From Stereum hirsutum FP-91666 SS1 (lineage: Eukaryota; Basidiomycota; Agaricomycetes; Russulales; Stereaceae), in the NCBI RefSeq assembly GCF_000264905.1, contig NW_006763132.1, positions 2,454,719 through 2,518,718 on the forward strand: a DNA stretch of 64,000 nt. The letters run 5' to 3'. Of this stretch, positions 1 to 12,601 are shown piece after piece. The translations under genes and the position numbers were made by a program. The notes below the pieces were generated by a model. That model saw nothing but the letters and a program-made list of their open reading frames with translations. It made no database searches and was not told the origin of the DNA. Every line of letters begins with the position of its first letter. Position 1 is the stretch's first letter.

Positions 1-1989
1 TTTCTCCGCCCTTTTTTCGTCTTCGTTTTCAGTATCGCATTCGCACACGCCCAAACGGACTATACGGCATATTTCTCCACTCAGGTTCAGATTCAGTCCA
101 ACCACAACCTATTCCATTTCATACCATGATCGCGGGTCTACTCTTCTCAACATTTTATATGGCTCGTATAACTTACGTTCTTCGCCCTTCGCCTTTCAAT
201 CCCTTCTTTACGCGTTCTGCCTTGCATCGTTCATCCCGTTCCCGCATCAGCACCAGTCCACTCATGTCGTTATTCGTGTCCCAATCGTCATCGCCATGCT
301 TGTTCATTTTCCGTATCCGTATCCACCCACGTCCATGCCACCCAAGTCCGAGTCCATCATGATGCCCTGCCCCTGCCTGTGAGGAGTGTGTATTACCCTA
401 TAGTCCAGTCAGTCAGTCAGTCAGTTGCACGTACGCATCGGCACGATCATAAACTAAAGTATGTTAAACCCACTTTTTCAATCGCCTGTCTTCGTTTTTC
501 TTTCTTTGCCTTATGTTCCCTTTGAATTCTTTGGGGTCTTTGTGCGCGTTCGCTCGTCCGTCAGTCGTTCATGCCATGCATCCTTCCCACCCGTTCCGAT
601 CCGTTCTGAACCAATTTACTTATCCTACGCACTCCATACATACACGCCGCACGTTTGCCAGTAATCGTATTCTCGAACATCACATCCAGGCTCCCTTCTC
701 GGTTCATGAGGCTGCAGTTTCTCTTTGTATATTCTTCTGTTTGTTCGCATTTCGTGTTCGTGTTCGTGTTCATTCATGTCCTTTCCTTCTCTTTCACGAC
801 CGCACTGTTTCGTGGGATGGATTCTGTTCTGGGTCTTTGTCTTCTTCACTTTTTGTTTTTCTCTTTCATGATTGTTCCATTGCACCCCACTTCGTTTCGT
901 TTCGTGCATAACCCATCCAATCTCCCACTCTCCCATCCCATCCCGTCTCATCCCCACATTCCTCATCCCCTGCACGACTGACAATGATTCTGAATCATAC
1001 TCCTTCTACCTCGGACAAGTTCGAACTTCGGCCCAGCCCACGAGTGTTAACGTTCAGGGCTATACATACGCATATGCACTGTCAAAAATTGTATTTACCT
1101 TTTCCTCCTTGTGAGCCTTTTCCATTCCATACGATTTTTTTGAGCTTGAGAAGGCTGCGATTCGGATATGATATACTATAAGTTCTCTTTTTGACGTATT
1201 TTTTGATGTCTTTCTTCGTCATGCGTGAGGACATGCCCGAACATTCCTTGGACCAAAACCAAACTCTCTCACGCCATCCGTCGAACCACGCCCCACGTTC
1301 GCTGCCACTTCGCCGTCGAAGACTCGAGGAGTCCGTCCCTCCATTTGGACTCGCACGAACCGACCGGCGAAGCGCCAGACTCGCGCCTCGCGTGCCCATT
1401 ACTTATCGATCGTTTTGAATTATCGAGCTTCGAATCGTGAGAGGCCCAAGGGTCCAAAGAAGCTCGTCGTTTGACTCGTTGTGGTTGGATCAGGGTTTGC
1501 TGATTATCGAGATCCCTTGAACCTGAATGAATTCGAAGGAAGGAGGACGAGTCTGGTGCCTGCCTGCCCATGATGAACCATGAAATCTCCATTTGAGGTC
1601 GGGCTTCACACACACACCGGCCGGGCGATAATGAGATGTATGTGTGAAAGTCATTTCGGTATTTTTCTGGAGACCGCTGGTTTCATGGCATTACGGTCGG
1701 GATACATATGCTGGTACGATGCGTGACTTCAGCGTGCGTCGGTGCTCGTCGACTGGAATGGACAGCCCCGCGACAAACATATACTTAGCATCTCCCTGCC
1801 CTCCGTCGGTAGTGTTCACCAGAAATCAATGATAGCAATGAAAAACACAGGATCATGGAGCCTCTGTTCCGAATGCCCTACGAGTTAGCAGTGACCGGAC
1901 TGCGACGACATCGTAGTACAGCAGACCTTAGCCATAGGCAGGCCGTTAGAGTGCATAGGAGGGCGCTCCCGCTCTGACGACTCGGGCCC
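1..1989. other. Non-coding, pyrimidine-rich flank
   Basis: I see no convincing gene here. The first 1.2 kb of the + strand is strongly enriched in C and T. The open frames it contains are compositionally biased (Ser, Phe, Pro, Arg) and lack any recognisable domain or splice-linked continuation. It may be the 3' UTR or downstream flank of a gene lying left of the window. A short tetranucleotide repeat lies at 406-424. Confidence 0.5.
406..424. repeat. Short CAGT tetranucleotide repeat
   Basis: Nearly five uninterrupted copies of a 4-bp CAGT unit lie in the pyrimidine-rich flank. It is a simple microsatellite, outside any coding region I can support. Confidence 0.9.
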
Positions 1990-2811
1990 ATGACGGCGCG
2001 CGCTCGGAATGTCGGTCCAGTTCAACTGCCAGCAGGGAACGACGCCACTACTTATCTCCACTTGGACATCGTGCATGATGAGTATCATACAAGCCCGACC
2101 AAGCCATTCTGGGAGGTAAGTAACTTTGATGCCTGCACTGGAACAGAACCGGACGTCGTCACACAAAGCACCGCTGGACGCCCGCTTAGCGTCGTGACAT
2201 TGACGACGATGGGCAAGTGATAGGAAGGGGACGTACACAGCTCAAGGTGACGTGCTTACCTACGCTAGGAAGATCAACTTGGACGTTCTTCCGTTCGAGC
2301 GGTTCTATTTCTGCACCAAGGAGTCAAGACGGGCGCGGTTCACTGATTCGATGGCGCCACGGGGGCGGATGATCGGGTGCTGACAAAGGAGTAAGAACGT
2401 TCTTAGTGGCGATAAGAGGCGGCGTATGCAAGAGCTTACTATTTGTGGTGGAAGAAGTGGGAGAAGCGGATACGAGTGGCGCGATTGTCGGCGCTGTATG
2501 GGAGATATCAGAAAAACAGACAGCGAATGAAAGCGGGTGCGTTTCTCGAGGATATGTGTGCCGGACGTCAGATACGGAAACAAAGGCTACTCGGTATTGT
2601 GTCTTGTTGGGTATTGCGTCAAACCGATAGTTCCAACGGGTATGTTCAATAGCTTCTAACCACACGCCAAAGGGGGACACGGACATGACAGAGGACTTCG
2701 TGACTTATATAGGGAGTTATTTCACAGCAGCAGGCGATAAGATACAGGGTAGCTGGCCGCCCTGGATATGTAAGGTGAATGATGGTGCTGCCCGTGGACG
2801 CTGATTGAGCA
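1990..2811 (+). CDS. Doubtful multi-exon gene or gene relic
   Basis: Several open stretches on the + strand read like exons. One begins at ATG 1990 and runs to a GTAAGT donor near 2116. A second follows an AG near 2271 and contains INLDVLPFERFYF. A third, from about 2419 to 2652, is very rich in Lys, Arg, Trp and Tyr (AYYLWWKKWEKR). A fourth frame around 2660-2811 contains MTEDFVTYIGSYFTAAGD. I could not join them into one clean reading frame and recognise no family. It could be an orphan gene, a decayed gene or chance. The end overlaps nothing but lies tail to tail with the SDS22 gene. Confidence 0.25.
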
Positions 2812-3018
2812 GGGTGAACACCTGATGAGGAATAGGGTCGAGATCGTAAGGATAGCATCCGTAAAAAAGAGGCGTCGGAAGTCGGCAGGTCCTTCACAGT
2901 GGTAGTAATACACAGTCCAAATGGTCGTACAACGAGTGCAACGCTCTAGTGCGCGTAGAAGTCTGTAGAGGAGAGACAAATGCAGGTTGATGATGCACCT
3001 TACGGCCAGTGACTCAGT

Positions 3019-4644
3019 CTAGGCCGTTTTGGTGAATCTGTTTGCATCGGAAAAACGAGGTCAGGACCAGAACGAAGGAGAGGGGTGGCGGTATGCCCAG
3101 CGGAAGAGTGTTTGGAAGAGACAGAGAAGAAGGCCCACGTTGCATCGATCTGAGTTATGTTGGGAAGCGCCAGTATGATCTTTCGCCGGTAATTTGCTCC
3201 TTCGGCATGTTGGCAAGGGTTTCCTTCCAGATAGATAGTTTCCAGGTCAGGAAGGGAACTAAGCTGGCTCTCGAGGCCTTGTAGATTTGGGATTTTGTTA
3301 TTATTCATCTGAGGGTATCATCCGGGTATAAACTTAGTGATAGCGTTCAAGGCGATAAAGACGTGAGAATACGAATCTCACCCACAACTCCGTCAAGGCT
3401 TTCAGGTGCGAGATGTTCTCGAGCTCGGAGATGAAATTGTTGCCGATGTCGAGAGTGGTGAGCTTCGTCTACACAGTCCAAAGTACGGTTAGAGAGCCCT
3501 TTAATGTGATCGATCAAGGAAGAGATGTGACGAACGTTGTGCTCTAATCCTTCCAAACGCTTTACACCGTTATGGCTGAGATACAACTCCTCTAGATTCT
3601 CCAGCCCGTCGAGTCCTTCGATTTTTGTGATGCGGTTCGATTGCAAGGCAAGGATTTTGAGCCGTTTCAAGGCCGATAAATTCTGTACGTCAATGAGCAC
3701 GATTGTGCAGAAAAGTAGTCATGAGACGAACCTCAAGGTTGGTGATCTTGTTCTTGCCGAGCCATAATTCTTCGAGATTAACCAGTGTGTCTAGGTTCTC
3801 GATGCGCTGATGGAGCACAAGCAGTTACAAGACTTAGTGAGGTTATACAGATAGATACGTTCATACCATACCCGAATTTTGTTCCCACCAAGTTCCAAGC
3901 TCCGTAGAGTGCTGCCTACCCCCTCGAGGCCACTAATTCTTGTTATTCGGTTCTGAACAAAATATACTGTTCTCAGAGACTTCAGGTGTTCCAGCCCATC
4001 GGGCACGGCCTTGAGAAGATTGAACGAAAGATCGAGGACACTTCGGACCGTCAGGCATTACACGGATTAGCGGTGAGCGACTTCCAGATCCATGGGACAT
4101 GGACTCACGACAGGGTCGACAGTGCATTGAGGGCATCCCCGACTGTTTTAATCTTGTTGTCATACAGGTCTAGCTCCTCCAGCTTTGTGAGAATCCCAAA
4201 GACTGCGGGGTCGAGAAATGTGATGAAGTTCTGCCGGAGACATAGCCGCTTGAGGTGTGATGCAAAACGATGCAACCGAAGATTCTCGAGGGAAGAGATA
4301 CGACAGTGCACGAGGTCAATATCCTTGTGCAATAAGAATAGTTGTAGCCCGAACCGTATCAGCATGAGCAATATCCTGATATATTGTAAGAACGTACCTC
4401 GGTCTCGTCAGGGAGATCGCCTAGAGGATCACCATCTTCTCCTACGACTTCTTCCTCGTTCTCTTCGTCCTCTTCATCGGTATCCGGATTGGGAATGACT
4501 GTGACTGGCGCAAGTCTGGCTGTTCTGAAAAACAGAATCTATATCAGCCCATTGAGGGAGTGCTCGTACGACATACCTCCGCTCCTCCCCTGGAACCGTT
4601 GTGGGATCGGTCTCATGCTTGATAACGCCATTTGTTTGTGCCAT
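3019..4644 (-). CDS. sds22: SDS22-type leucine-rich repeat regulator of protein phosphatase 1
   Basis: Predicted regulatory subunit of the PP1 catalytic phosphatase (SDS22/PPP1R7 family), which acts in the nucleus in mitosis and PP1 maturation. The start MAQTNGVIKHE is followed by an acidic segment (DTDEEDEENEEE). A run of 22-residue SDS22-type leucine-rich repeats then spans several exons, for example LKRLKILALQSNRITKIEGL and LEELYLSHNGVKRLEGL. The C-terminal LRR cap reads LPNITQIDAT, as usual in this family. Splicing a last intron at 3038-3138 gives the family-like ending DATFTKTA and a stop at 3019. Reading through instead gives an odd 40-residue tail ending at 3000. It is divergent from the CCDC174-like gene across about 300 bp. 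The family call is firm; small exon limits are by eye. Confidence 0.9.
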
Positions 4645-4949
4645 TCCTGAGGAATCTGGAATAGAATGTCGCGACTACAAGGCTTGACCGGAATAGTGCC
4701 ACTGGGAATGAGTCAAGTTGAATAGATCACAATGATGGCTTGCTCTTGCCTTCTTTGGCGAGTTCGGTGAATAGATCTTATTTGGCTCTGTTGTCCAAAG
4801 CCTTCTGAAGGTCCCGTAATTTGGCGTCATATTTCGCGACTTGCCACGCGACGTGTGTGGCACCAAGCCCGCGAAATCCACAGTTTGGCGTCGACTCAGT
4901 CACACACTTTCATCTCAACTCTACCTGCTTCTCTCTCGCAGACCACACC
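4645..4949. promoter_or_regulatory. Divergent promoter between sds22 and the CCDC174-like gene
   Basis: Only 305 bp separate the two start codons, so both genes must draw their core promoters and 5' UTRs from this interval. A pyrimidine-rich stretch (about 4910-4940) precedes the right-hand ATG, as is common at fungal promoters. I see no clear TATA box. Confidence 0.6.
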
Positions 4950-6589
4950 ATGCCACCAAAGAGCAAAGCCTCCAGTAGTATTCACGCTACCTTTGCTGAC
5001 CTTGCGGCTGAGCTAGCTGAGAGCAAGGCCCACATATCGAAGAATAAGGCGGCAGGGGTTCGGCCCACGAAGCAGAAGGCCATGAAGGTGAGCTTATTCT
5101 GCATAGTACACTCGTAGTTTTTGGTCTCACTATTCTATTGCTTTCTATGCATGTCTCCCTCCTGATGTGTGGCAGAAAGTCGACGCCATGCTGCGCTCGA
5201 ACAAGGGTGTAGATGCTCGGAAAGTTCGGGACATCGAGGCAGAAGTCAAGGACCGCAGAGAGTATGAACATGCTCGCCGAAAGTTGGAGGAGAAATCAAG
5301 GACGTATGAGCAACTGCGGAAAGGTCGAACGGGAGGCTTGTCAGATGCACAGCTGGATGAACTGCTATTCGACGTTCGTCTTATTTCGCTTTATGTATGT
5401 GGTTCACATTCTAATTCCAGATGATGTCTATGCGCGGATTCGTACAGACCGGCGACCATTATGAGTCTGACAGTGATGATTTGGACGAGTCTCTAACTGT
5501 ACCGGTGCCTGCAACACATGATCTTGAAGTACGTGAGCCGTACAACCATCCTAACTATACTTCATCTTGACGAATTCCTCTTCACTCCGCTGCCCAGGAT
5601 GACCTCATCATCGAATACAAAGATGAGTATGGACGAGATAGGCGAGGGAAGAAGTCAGAAGTGCCACCCAATCTCTGGCCTGAGCATATGCGGGGAGATG
5701 GTGGCGAAAACGACGACGACGACGATCAGTACGCAATAATCTTATCTCCCAGTCGTGACCCGCTGCTCATCGTCTCACTCGTATAACAGAGGAATTGAAC
5801 TTCGTACGTCTTCACTGCAAAGTATCTGCTTTCCCTTTTATCATTCTGACGATTTGTGCTCCTCGATCAGGCCATGAGGATGCTATGCACAACTTCGCCA
5901 CATATGAGCCCGATATTGCTCGCCAAGAACAGATCAAGAAGTTCCTCGAAGAGCAAAAGGAAGGCCCTTTGGACAAGCACTACGACGCGAGCAACGAGAA
6001 CCGTGCGAAGGGCGCTGGTTTCTATGCGTTCTCACAAGATGAAGAGGAGAGGCGGAAACAGATGGAAGAATTGTTGAACACGAGGAAGGAAACGATGGAG
6101 GTGAGAAAGGACACGGGGGCCATGGATTTGAAGCCTGGCGAAGCTCAGGGCCTGAAAGCAGAAGGATCAGGAGGGAAAGTGCAGACCGCGGCTATGGCGA
6201 AGAGAAAGAAAGAGCTCGAGGAAAGGAGGAACATGATACAGATGAAGAGGAGAAAGGTCACCGGAGTCGTAGCAGAAAGTGCTGCTACACAGAGCAATCC
6301 GTCGTCGTCCAGTCGTCCAGCTGCACAACTGCCGGCCTTGTCTTCGTCTTCTGGTTCAGCACCTGACAGGGGCCATACGAACGATCCATTCGCCACACTG
6401 GAGGCCGCCCCTCCAGATCCCTTCGCTGCATTGGAGGCAACGTCCAAGAAGGCCGATCCTTTTGCTGCTGTGGAACGAACATCAACTAGACCACCCAAGA
6501 GTAGATGGGACAAACGGCCGGCCCCTGATGTGGACTCTTTCTTGGCAGACGTAGAGAAGGATCTTGTTTCGGGAAAGAGAAGGGCATAG
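4950..6589 (+). CDS. CCDC174-like coiled-coil protein (DUF4078)
   Basis: The protein begins MPPKSKASSSIHATFADLAAE. It has a Lys/Glu-rich coiled coil, an acidic patch (ESDSDDLDES) and the family hallmark region around 5940-6080, including KGAGFYAFSQDEEERRKQME. This matches the CCDC174/DUF4078 family, nuclear proteins linked in animals to the exon-junction complex and mRNA processing. The C-terminal third is low-complexity and has three spaced copies of a DPFA motif (NDPFATLEA, PDPFAALEA, ADPFAAVER), which resembles short linear docking motifs. It is split into about six exons; exon 1 is 4950-5087. The start was chosen because it follows the divergent promoter and opens the conserved frame. The molecular function in fungi is not established. 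Confidence 0.8.
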
Positions 6590-7023
6590 ACTCCGCTTTA
6601 CCTAGTGCGATATTGTACCATAATTTATCGCTAGTCTTGTATCACGCATTGTATGTATAGCTCTGTTAAAGTCGACTGTTGTTAGTCGATCGAAGGATAG
6701 TCATTGTATATCATTCCCGTCAATAATTTCCGCTAGGTCTCTTGCTGCCTACTGTGGCGTCACGGTATGACACAAACCGGACTCGCATCCTGGGGCGCTT
6801 TCTATCCGTCAGCAACAGAGTACACTCCAGCCTCGCGGAACGATGAACGGTCCTCATCGAGTGGACCGAGCAGGCAATTTATATATACCTGAGCAGCGTG
6901 GTCTGTCTTCACGTCGAGCCTTTCGCACTATGAGATAGAAGGCCTCCAAGATGCAGCACCCCATCGGACACAACCCAGCAAACGAACTCATCTGCATTAC
7001 GGATTCCAGACGTCAAATGGCCC
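6590..7023. other. Convergent 3' flank
   Basis: This is a non-coding interval between the ends of the CCDC174-like gene (+) and the MFS gene (-). It should hold both 3' UTRs. I found no further gene. Confidence 0.6.
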
Positions 7024-9330
7024 TCAATGCAGTCCTACGCCCTTAGTTTCGCCTTCTACTTTCACATCTCTCACATCGTCTCCTTCTCTCCACTTCGTCT
7101 GACTCTGCACGTGTCTCACCAACCACTTCGACCTGGATATATCCCCGTCCATGAGCCACCAGGCTGGGATGAGCAAAAGAAGCGCAACGCCGATGAGACC
7201 GCAGGCCGCTTCAAACGGCTTGTCGTACAGGGGACCGTAGTCGGCTGTATTGCTGGATCAGTGTTTCGAAGGGAAGGTAGAAGGGTTTCAAGGACATACA
7301 TCGGAACAGCTGGGGTCCCAAAATCCCAGAAAATTGAGCCGAGGCATTTTGAATGCCTGCATCGTCAACCGGATAGCGAAGTTTATTCATTAGCCATCGT
7401 GCTAAGCAAGAGTAATCGGGCGATGACTTGGAACGCACCAATAGCGAGTGCCGACCCTGCAGTTCCGCGTACGGATTGAACTCTGCGGGGCCACAGAACA
7501 GGGTATGCAACGGTCGAGACGCCTGTGACGAGCACTAGGGCAAAGTAGCGCACGCCGGGCTCGGTTCGGGTGATAAGGATGACGAAGCAAGCTAATACGA
7601 CGAGTTCCACTGCGGCCGACGAGGTTTTCGTGAGCGTATATCCAGGGAGCGACGAAGAAGTTAGGCAAGAGAAAAGTGCTCACTGAAGATGATGAGAGGG
7701 AATGCGTTAACGCGAAACTTCTGGAGGAGGATATGACAGATGATAAGTATAACAATAGAGGCTGCGGCTGGAGGTATATTGAGCAGATTTGCTCCTGCCG
7801 AACTTGTGAACCCTTCAGTGCCAGTAAAAATCGTGAGTAAGCCGTCATCGCGGCCGCACTGGAAAGGAAGGCAAACCTAGGTCATCAATGACGACAGGCA
7901 GTACCGTTGATATCCCATTCACTCCAACACCATGCAGGATCCAGAAAGCGGTGAAGAAGTAAAATACAGGGTCACGGAAGACGTCGAGGGACTCTTTGAG
8001 GGAGAATGTGGGGCCTTTGACGTTTGGTGCTGATTTGTGGAGATGGTCCGTAATGTGCTGAACTTCATGTCGGGAGAGCCATTTGGAAGTCTATGCGCAA
8101 AAAAATTAGATGAAGGCTTGTCTTGAGCAAAAAAAAATGCTATTGCCTCTGGGAAATCGGGATAAACCCAGAATGTAGCGATGCCCATTATCACTGGGAC
8201 CGCGCCCTCGATTATAAAAAGCCTAGTGAGAAGAAGAGAATGGATTAATCAGCAGAATAAAAGAGAGTGATGGAGGAGAGAGTATCACCATCTCCATCCC
8301 GCGAAACCGGCTCGGTCGGTGAAACTTATTGCGTACGCCAGAAATCCGCTGACTGCATTCGCTGCAGCTCCTGCCTATACAACAGTATAAGTGCGTTCGA
8401 GAACATACGAGAGAGAATATGATGAGGCATACAGCATACAAAGCTAGGATCCTAGGGACCACTGTCGAAATGTCAGCGTCATTGCCGACTACTAAATAAG
8501 CAGACGAAAGAGCTCACTTTCTTTGGGACTGTACCAGAAAGACCAGTGATAGACAATACATGGAAAATACCCCCCCTCCATTACGCCTACGAGAATCACT
8601 TGAGCACTAAGAAAGATCAGAGTGATGAAAATGCATACCCAGTAACACCCTAGTCGTTACTAGACCACCATAGCTCCTGACAGCGGCCTGACAACAAAGT
8701 ATAATTCCCCAAGAGATCATGATGCGTGCGATCTGAAACGGAGTTGAGCGTCACAATTCGCCGCGACAAGAGCAAGCGGGGGAAAACGGACCCAGATGGA
8801 GGGAGAAGTAATCTTGATGAAGAACGTGCTGACTGGTTCTGTGAACAGGTAGGTGTAATAGAAACACGCGATCACCCATGTCCATCTATAGATAGGAAGC
8901 ACGAAGAACTCAGTGCAAGTAAGTTCTATGAAGTGGAAGAGGGCCTACTGTTGAGCGGACAGTGCGAGCTCTTGTCGTAGACTGTGCTTTACCTCCTGGT
9001 TCATGATCCCTGCGTTGGAGATATTTGCTATATGACATAGAAGTCAGCATGGCCGGGTCCGGTAAACTCGGCGTCTACGTTGAACTCGGCATAAACGCAC
9101 CGATGTCAAGCCTAACTACAAGATAGGTCATGTAGATCCCTGCATTATATAGAGAGTAAATTAACGGCGCACATCAGTCAGTGCGAGACATGGGTAAAGA
9201 GTAGCGGACATGGTAAGATGCGCAAGTCAATCCGTCGCAGGAGCTTCCGGTGGTCAACCTCAACCTCCCCTCGCTCCAACTCCGGGCCAGTCAAGATGCT
9301 AGCAGTTTTGCTGTCGAGTTCCAGAGACAT
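7024..9330 (-). CDS. MFS transporter, anion:cation symporter (Dal5-like) family
   Basis: This is a plasma-membrane 12-TM major facilitator. From the start at 9330 the spliced protein reads MSLELDSKTASILTGPELE, then HRKLLRRIDLRILP, then (across introns) YMTYLVVRLDI and ANISNAGIMNQE. That is the canonical N-terminus and TM1 of the fungal allantoate/vitamin/nicotinate anion:cation symporter group. Later exons give hydrophobic segments such as VRYFALVLVTGVSTVAYPVL and FEAACGLIGVALLLLIPAWW, the last TM. A hydrophilic tail ends at a TGA at 7024. There are many short introns. The substrate cannot be read from sequence. The divergent neighbour, about 950 bp away, is a 2-oxoglutarate oxygenase; co-regulation is possible but unproven. 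Confidence 0.8.
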
Positions 9331-10280
9331 GAGAATTGGCCTCGAAGCGAAGCGAGATTAGACCGAGGTCACATAAAGAGTCAGTGTTTGGAGTAAAACA
9401 AATTCTAAGGGCTTTCGCAATCCTAAGCCCGTCTGACTACAACGGTTATTATTGAGCGCCAGAAGGCAACGTGAATGGGATGGCGAGCGATGAGCTATAC
9501 GATTCCCATAGTGCACCATAGATACTCAAAAGACGACATCTGCCCAGATAGGAACACTGTTGGTCCCAAGACGAAGCGGAGTACCGAGAAAGACAAAGAC
9601 GTGAGTAGAGTCAATAAGCTAAGCAGAGAGTACCAACACCGTGACCTGCTTCAGCGCCCATTCGAAGCGAGCCCATTAATGACCTTGCAGGGCACACATC
9701 GGACGGGGCATTCCGCGATTTTTGCGGATGGTAATTCGTGAAAAACACCACATCGTCAGTTTTGATGGTATCGCGCCTGGACGTGACTGTTGATGAACCT
9801 CCCGGAGATGCAAGCTTGGGAGGGTGAAGGTAGGCAAGAACTCGAAAGTGGCGCGCCCTGGCGCGTCGACGTTCGAGGAGCACGGCAATTCCCGACCCAC
9901 GACCACGTCCCAATTTTCTAAATTAAAATTCTCGTTTATTCTCTTCCTTCGTCCTATTGAGACCACCAGATGACCAAAGCGCCCCGAATGAGACTGGATT
10001 CTTGTACTGGATAACTGTCCTTGCGGATGCCTTCCGCATGCATCTAGTGCACCCCCATGGGCTCCCATCGGTACATCTTCTAGCTGGTCCTTCCGTCTTG
10101 CGTTGATCCTGAGTTGTCGTCATCTCTCTTCGGACTTTGCACAACTACTCCATTATTAGGACAAGAAGTTGTCAGGCTCTCGTGCAAGGGATGTCGATAA
10201 GCTTCTGGTACGGCCAGTTTAAAAGTCTCTGGAATGTTGTGATTCTATGGTGGCAGTGATTTAACCCTCTCGAGCACATC
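9331..10280. promoter_or_regulatory. Divergent intergenic region between MFS and 2OG-oxygenase genes
   Basis: This 950-bp region must contain the promoters of both flanking genes. Open frames here are short, have no domain and do not connect through splice sites, so I call no gene. Confidence 0.5.
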
Positions 10281-12057
10281 ATGACGATCACTTTCGACAT
10301 TCCTCCTTACTCTCGTCCACCGCCAACGAAGGAGGAGCTGGATTATGCCCCGCTTTCTGTAGTTGATCTCAGCAAATGGGACCGTCCAAATGGCAAAGAA
10401 GAACTTGTCAACGACTTGCGGGTCGCCATTGAGGACGTTGGTTTCTTGTTCGTCGTGGGCCACGGCATAGAGGATGAGGAGGTGTTGAGACAGTTGTCCA
10501 TCGGTAGTAGCCCATACTGTCGGGATTATTGTCGCCTACTAAAACATTGTTTCTTGATAGGGGATGCGTTTTTCAATCTCCCTCTCGAGGTGAAGCGGCA
10601 GCATCCCTGCGACTTCTCTGTTGGAAAGTGCGTCTTTTTCCATATTATACCCCACCTTGCCACTGACGTCGACTCGAAGCTATTTTGGGTATCGCGAGCC
10701 GTATCAAATCTTGGGAGATTCAGGGGTCAAGTCGAACATCGAGATGCTCAATCTGCCCAAGGACACTCCCTCTCTCGCCCACGAGAGGCTTCGGTACGAC
10801 TTCCTGGAGGTGAGTAGTGTGTGTCTCAATATCTGATTTCAATCTTCATCTATTGTCTATCAGGAACTACGCTCCGAGACCAAGGCCTTCCAGGTCAAGC
10901 TTCATCAGCGAATCCTTGAGCCCCTGTTGAAGCTCTTCGCGTTGCTTCTTGAACTGCCTGAGGATTACTTCTCTGCCGTCAGTCGACTTCTAGATCTCCT
11001 TGCTTCAGGTCATCTTCACAATGTTACGGTGTTCTGTTAGGCCCATGCGTTCGATAAGCCGGCAGAAGATCACCTGCGTTATGTACGTACGCGGCTGTAT
11101 TTTTGGCTGTACCATGAGCTCACAACGCCATCGTAGATGCGGTACACTCCGAACGAGCGTGAGGTAGATGCCAAGATCGACAACCAGTACACGAAGGCTC
11201 ATACTGATTTCGGTATACCATCACGTTCTCGTAAACGTTTCTCGGAAGCTAATCCTCTCGATAGGACTTCTTACCATCTTGTTCCCCCAAATTGTTAATG
11301 GGTAGGTATCGGTCGTCTCTCCATTTCGACTTATGTTGATGGTCACGCTTCTCGTAGACTGCAAGTACGGACGACCTCTGGGGAGTATAAATACGTGCAG
11401 TACATCCCTGGGCATGTTGTAGTGAATGTATGTGCACCATTGTCCACAACATCCCCTTTGAGTATGCTCAAAGTTCTATCAGACGGCCGAAGTCCTCACC
11501 TTCCTAAGCGGCGGGTATATTAAGAGCACAGTTCACCGTGTGGTTCGGCCCCCTGGTGCGTCGTCCGTTTAAATCATCACTCCCCCTAAATACTGATGCC
11601 TATCGCAAATGTGCTACAGAGGACCAGGCATACGTCAAACGTCTTGGCTTGCTATACTTCTCTCGCCTTGCAAACGAATTTGACGTCAAAGTGGCCCCGT
11701 CGCCCCTTCTCCAAAGGCTCGGGTTATACGATCCCGCTAAGGAAGATTCTAACCCTCCGAAGGGTCTTGGTTTGTCATATTCGTTCTTTTTGGTAAGCCG
11801 CATTACTGACGAATGCCTATAGAGTGGGGCAGGGCGCGCGTGAAGCACACTCATAACAAGGTCGTTTTTGAGCACGTTGATCACCCTGTTGCCCCGTTCA
11901 AGTACAAGAATCATGAGATCAACCTTGAATGTAAGTTCCATTACACTACTATAATATTATCTGAGTGTCATTCAACTGAATTTATCGGCTTGGTGTTACA
12001 GACAAGGCCCCGCCAGTTTTGGGCGCATCGCCTGCGCGTACTCCGATTTCCGTTTGA
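10281..12057 (+). CDS. 2-oxoglutarate/Fe(II)-dependent oxygenase, isopenicillin-N-synthase-like
   Basis: Predicted cytosolic non-haem iron oxygenase. The N-terminal DIOX_N domain shows PLSVVDLSKWDRP and VAIEDVGFLFVVGHGI, followed by AFFNLPLEVKRQ. The Fe(II)-binding HxD appears as KAHTDFG near 11205. The distal iron His is in STVHRVVRPP near 11540, with the family's GLLYFSR downstream. Roughly ten exons are needed, with introns of 50-90 nt. The last exon, 12002-12057, ends YKAPPVLGASPARTPISV. All three metal ligands are present, so the enzyme is probably active. Fungal members act in secondary metabolism or small-molecule catabolism; the substrate is unknown. The start at 10281 gives the usual Met plus short lead before the conserved domain. 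Confidence 0.85.
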
Positions 12058-12601
12058 TCTCTTGTCCATATGTAGAGTGGTGTCACTCTTAACGGGTCAG
12101 TGTGTGTATGAACTAGCAGGAAGTTGTAGTGTTTATTGTGCCTGTAGAAGGCCGAAGTCATGCTTAGTCAACTTGTAGTTTTCCGTATATCTAGCAGATT
12201 CCGGTCTGTATCCTCGAGTTTATGAACAGGCTTTGTCTCCGAAAGCTTCCGAGACGTGTATTATTTCTTCTTTCCACAGCTGACGATTGACTCTAAGTTG
12301 GCCGTTGGATTTCGGGATCGGTGTTTGTTTCGAAGGCCATTGATGCAGTCGCGCCCGTGTTTAGTCCGAGAAGTGCGGCCAATAAATCGCACTGCCGTGC
12401 AGGAAGGTAACAGAGACTGATATTTCATGATGTCGTGAACAGGGGGGTTGCAAAGCGAAAGTTACTAGCCACCACAGGATATTTGTACGGTGCATGCAAG
12501 ACCGGGATGGAACGAATGAGGAGTCCTGAACCGCCAAGCGGTAAGAGGAAGATGGATGTAAGAAGAAGAAGAAAACAAGACATCAGTAGTCATGAACGCA
12601 A
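12058..12601. other. Convergent 3' flank
   Basis: Non-coding interval between the oxygenase stop and the end of the opposing membrane-protein gene. I see nothing else in it. Confidence 0.55.

Noticed and set aside
126..1114. Several overlapping open frames in all registers
   Set aside because: They arise from C/T-rich composition, are Phe/Ser/Pro/Arg-biased, overlap each other and show no domain.
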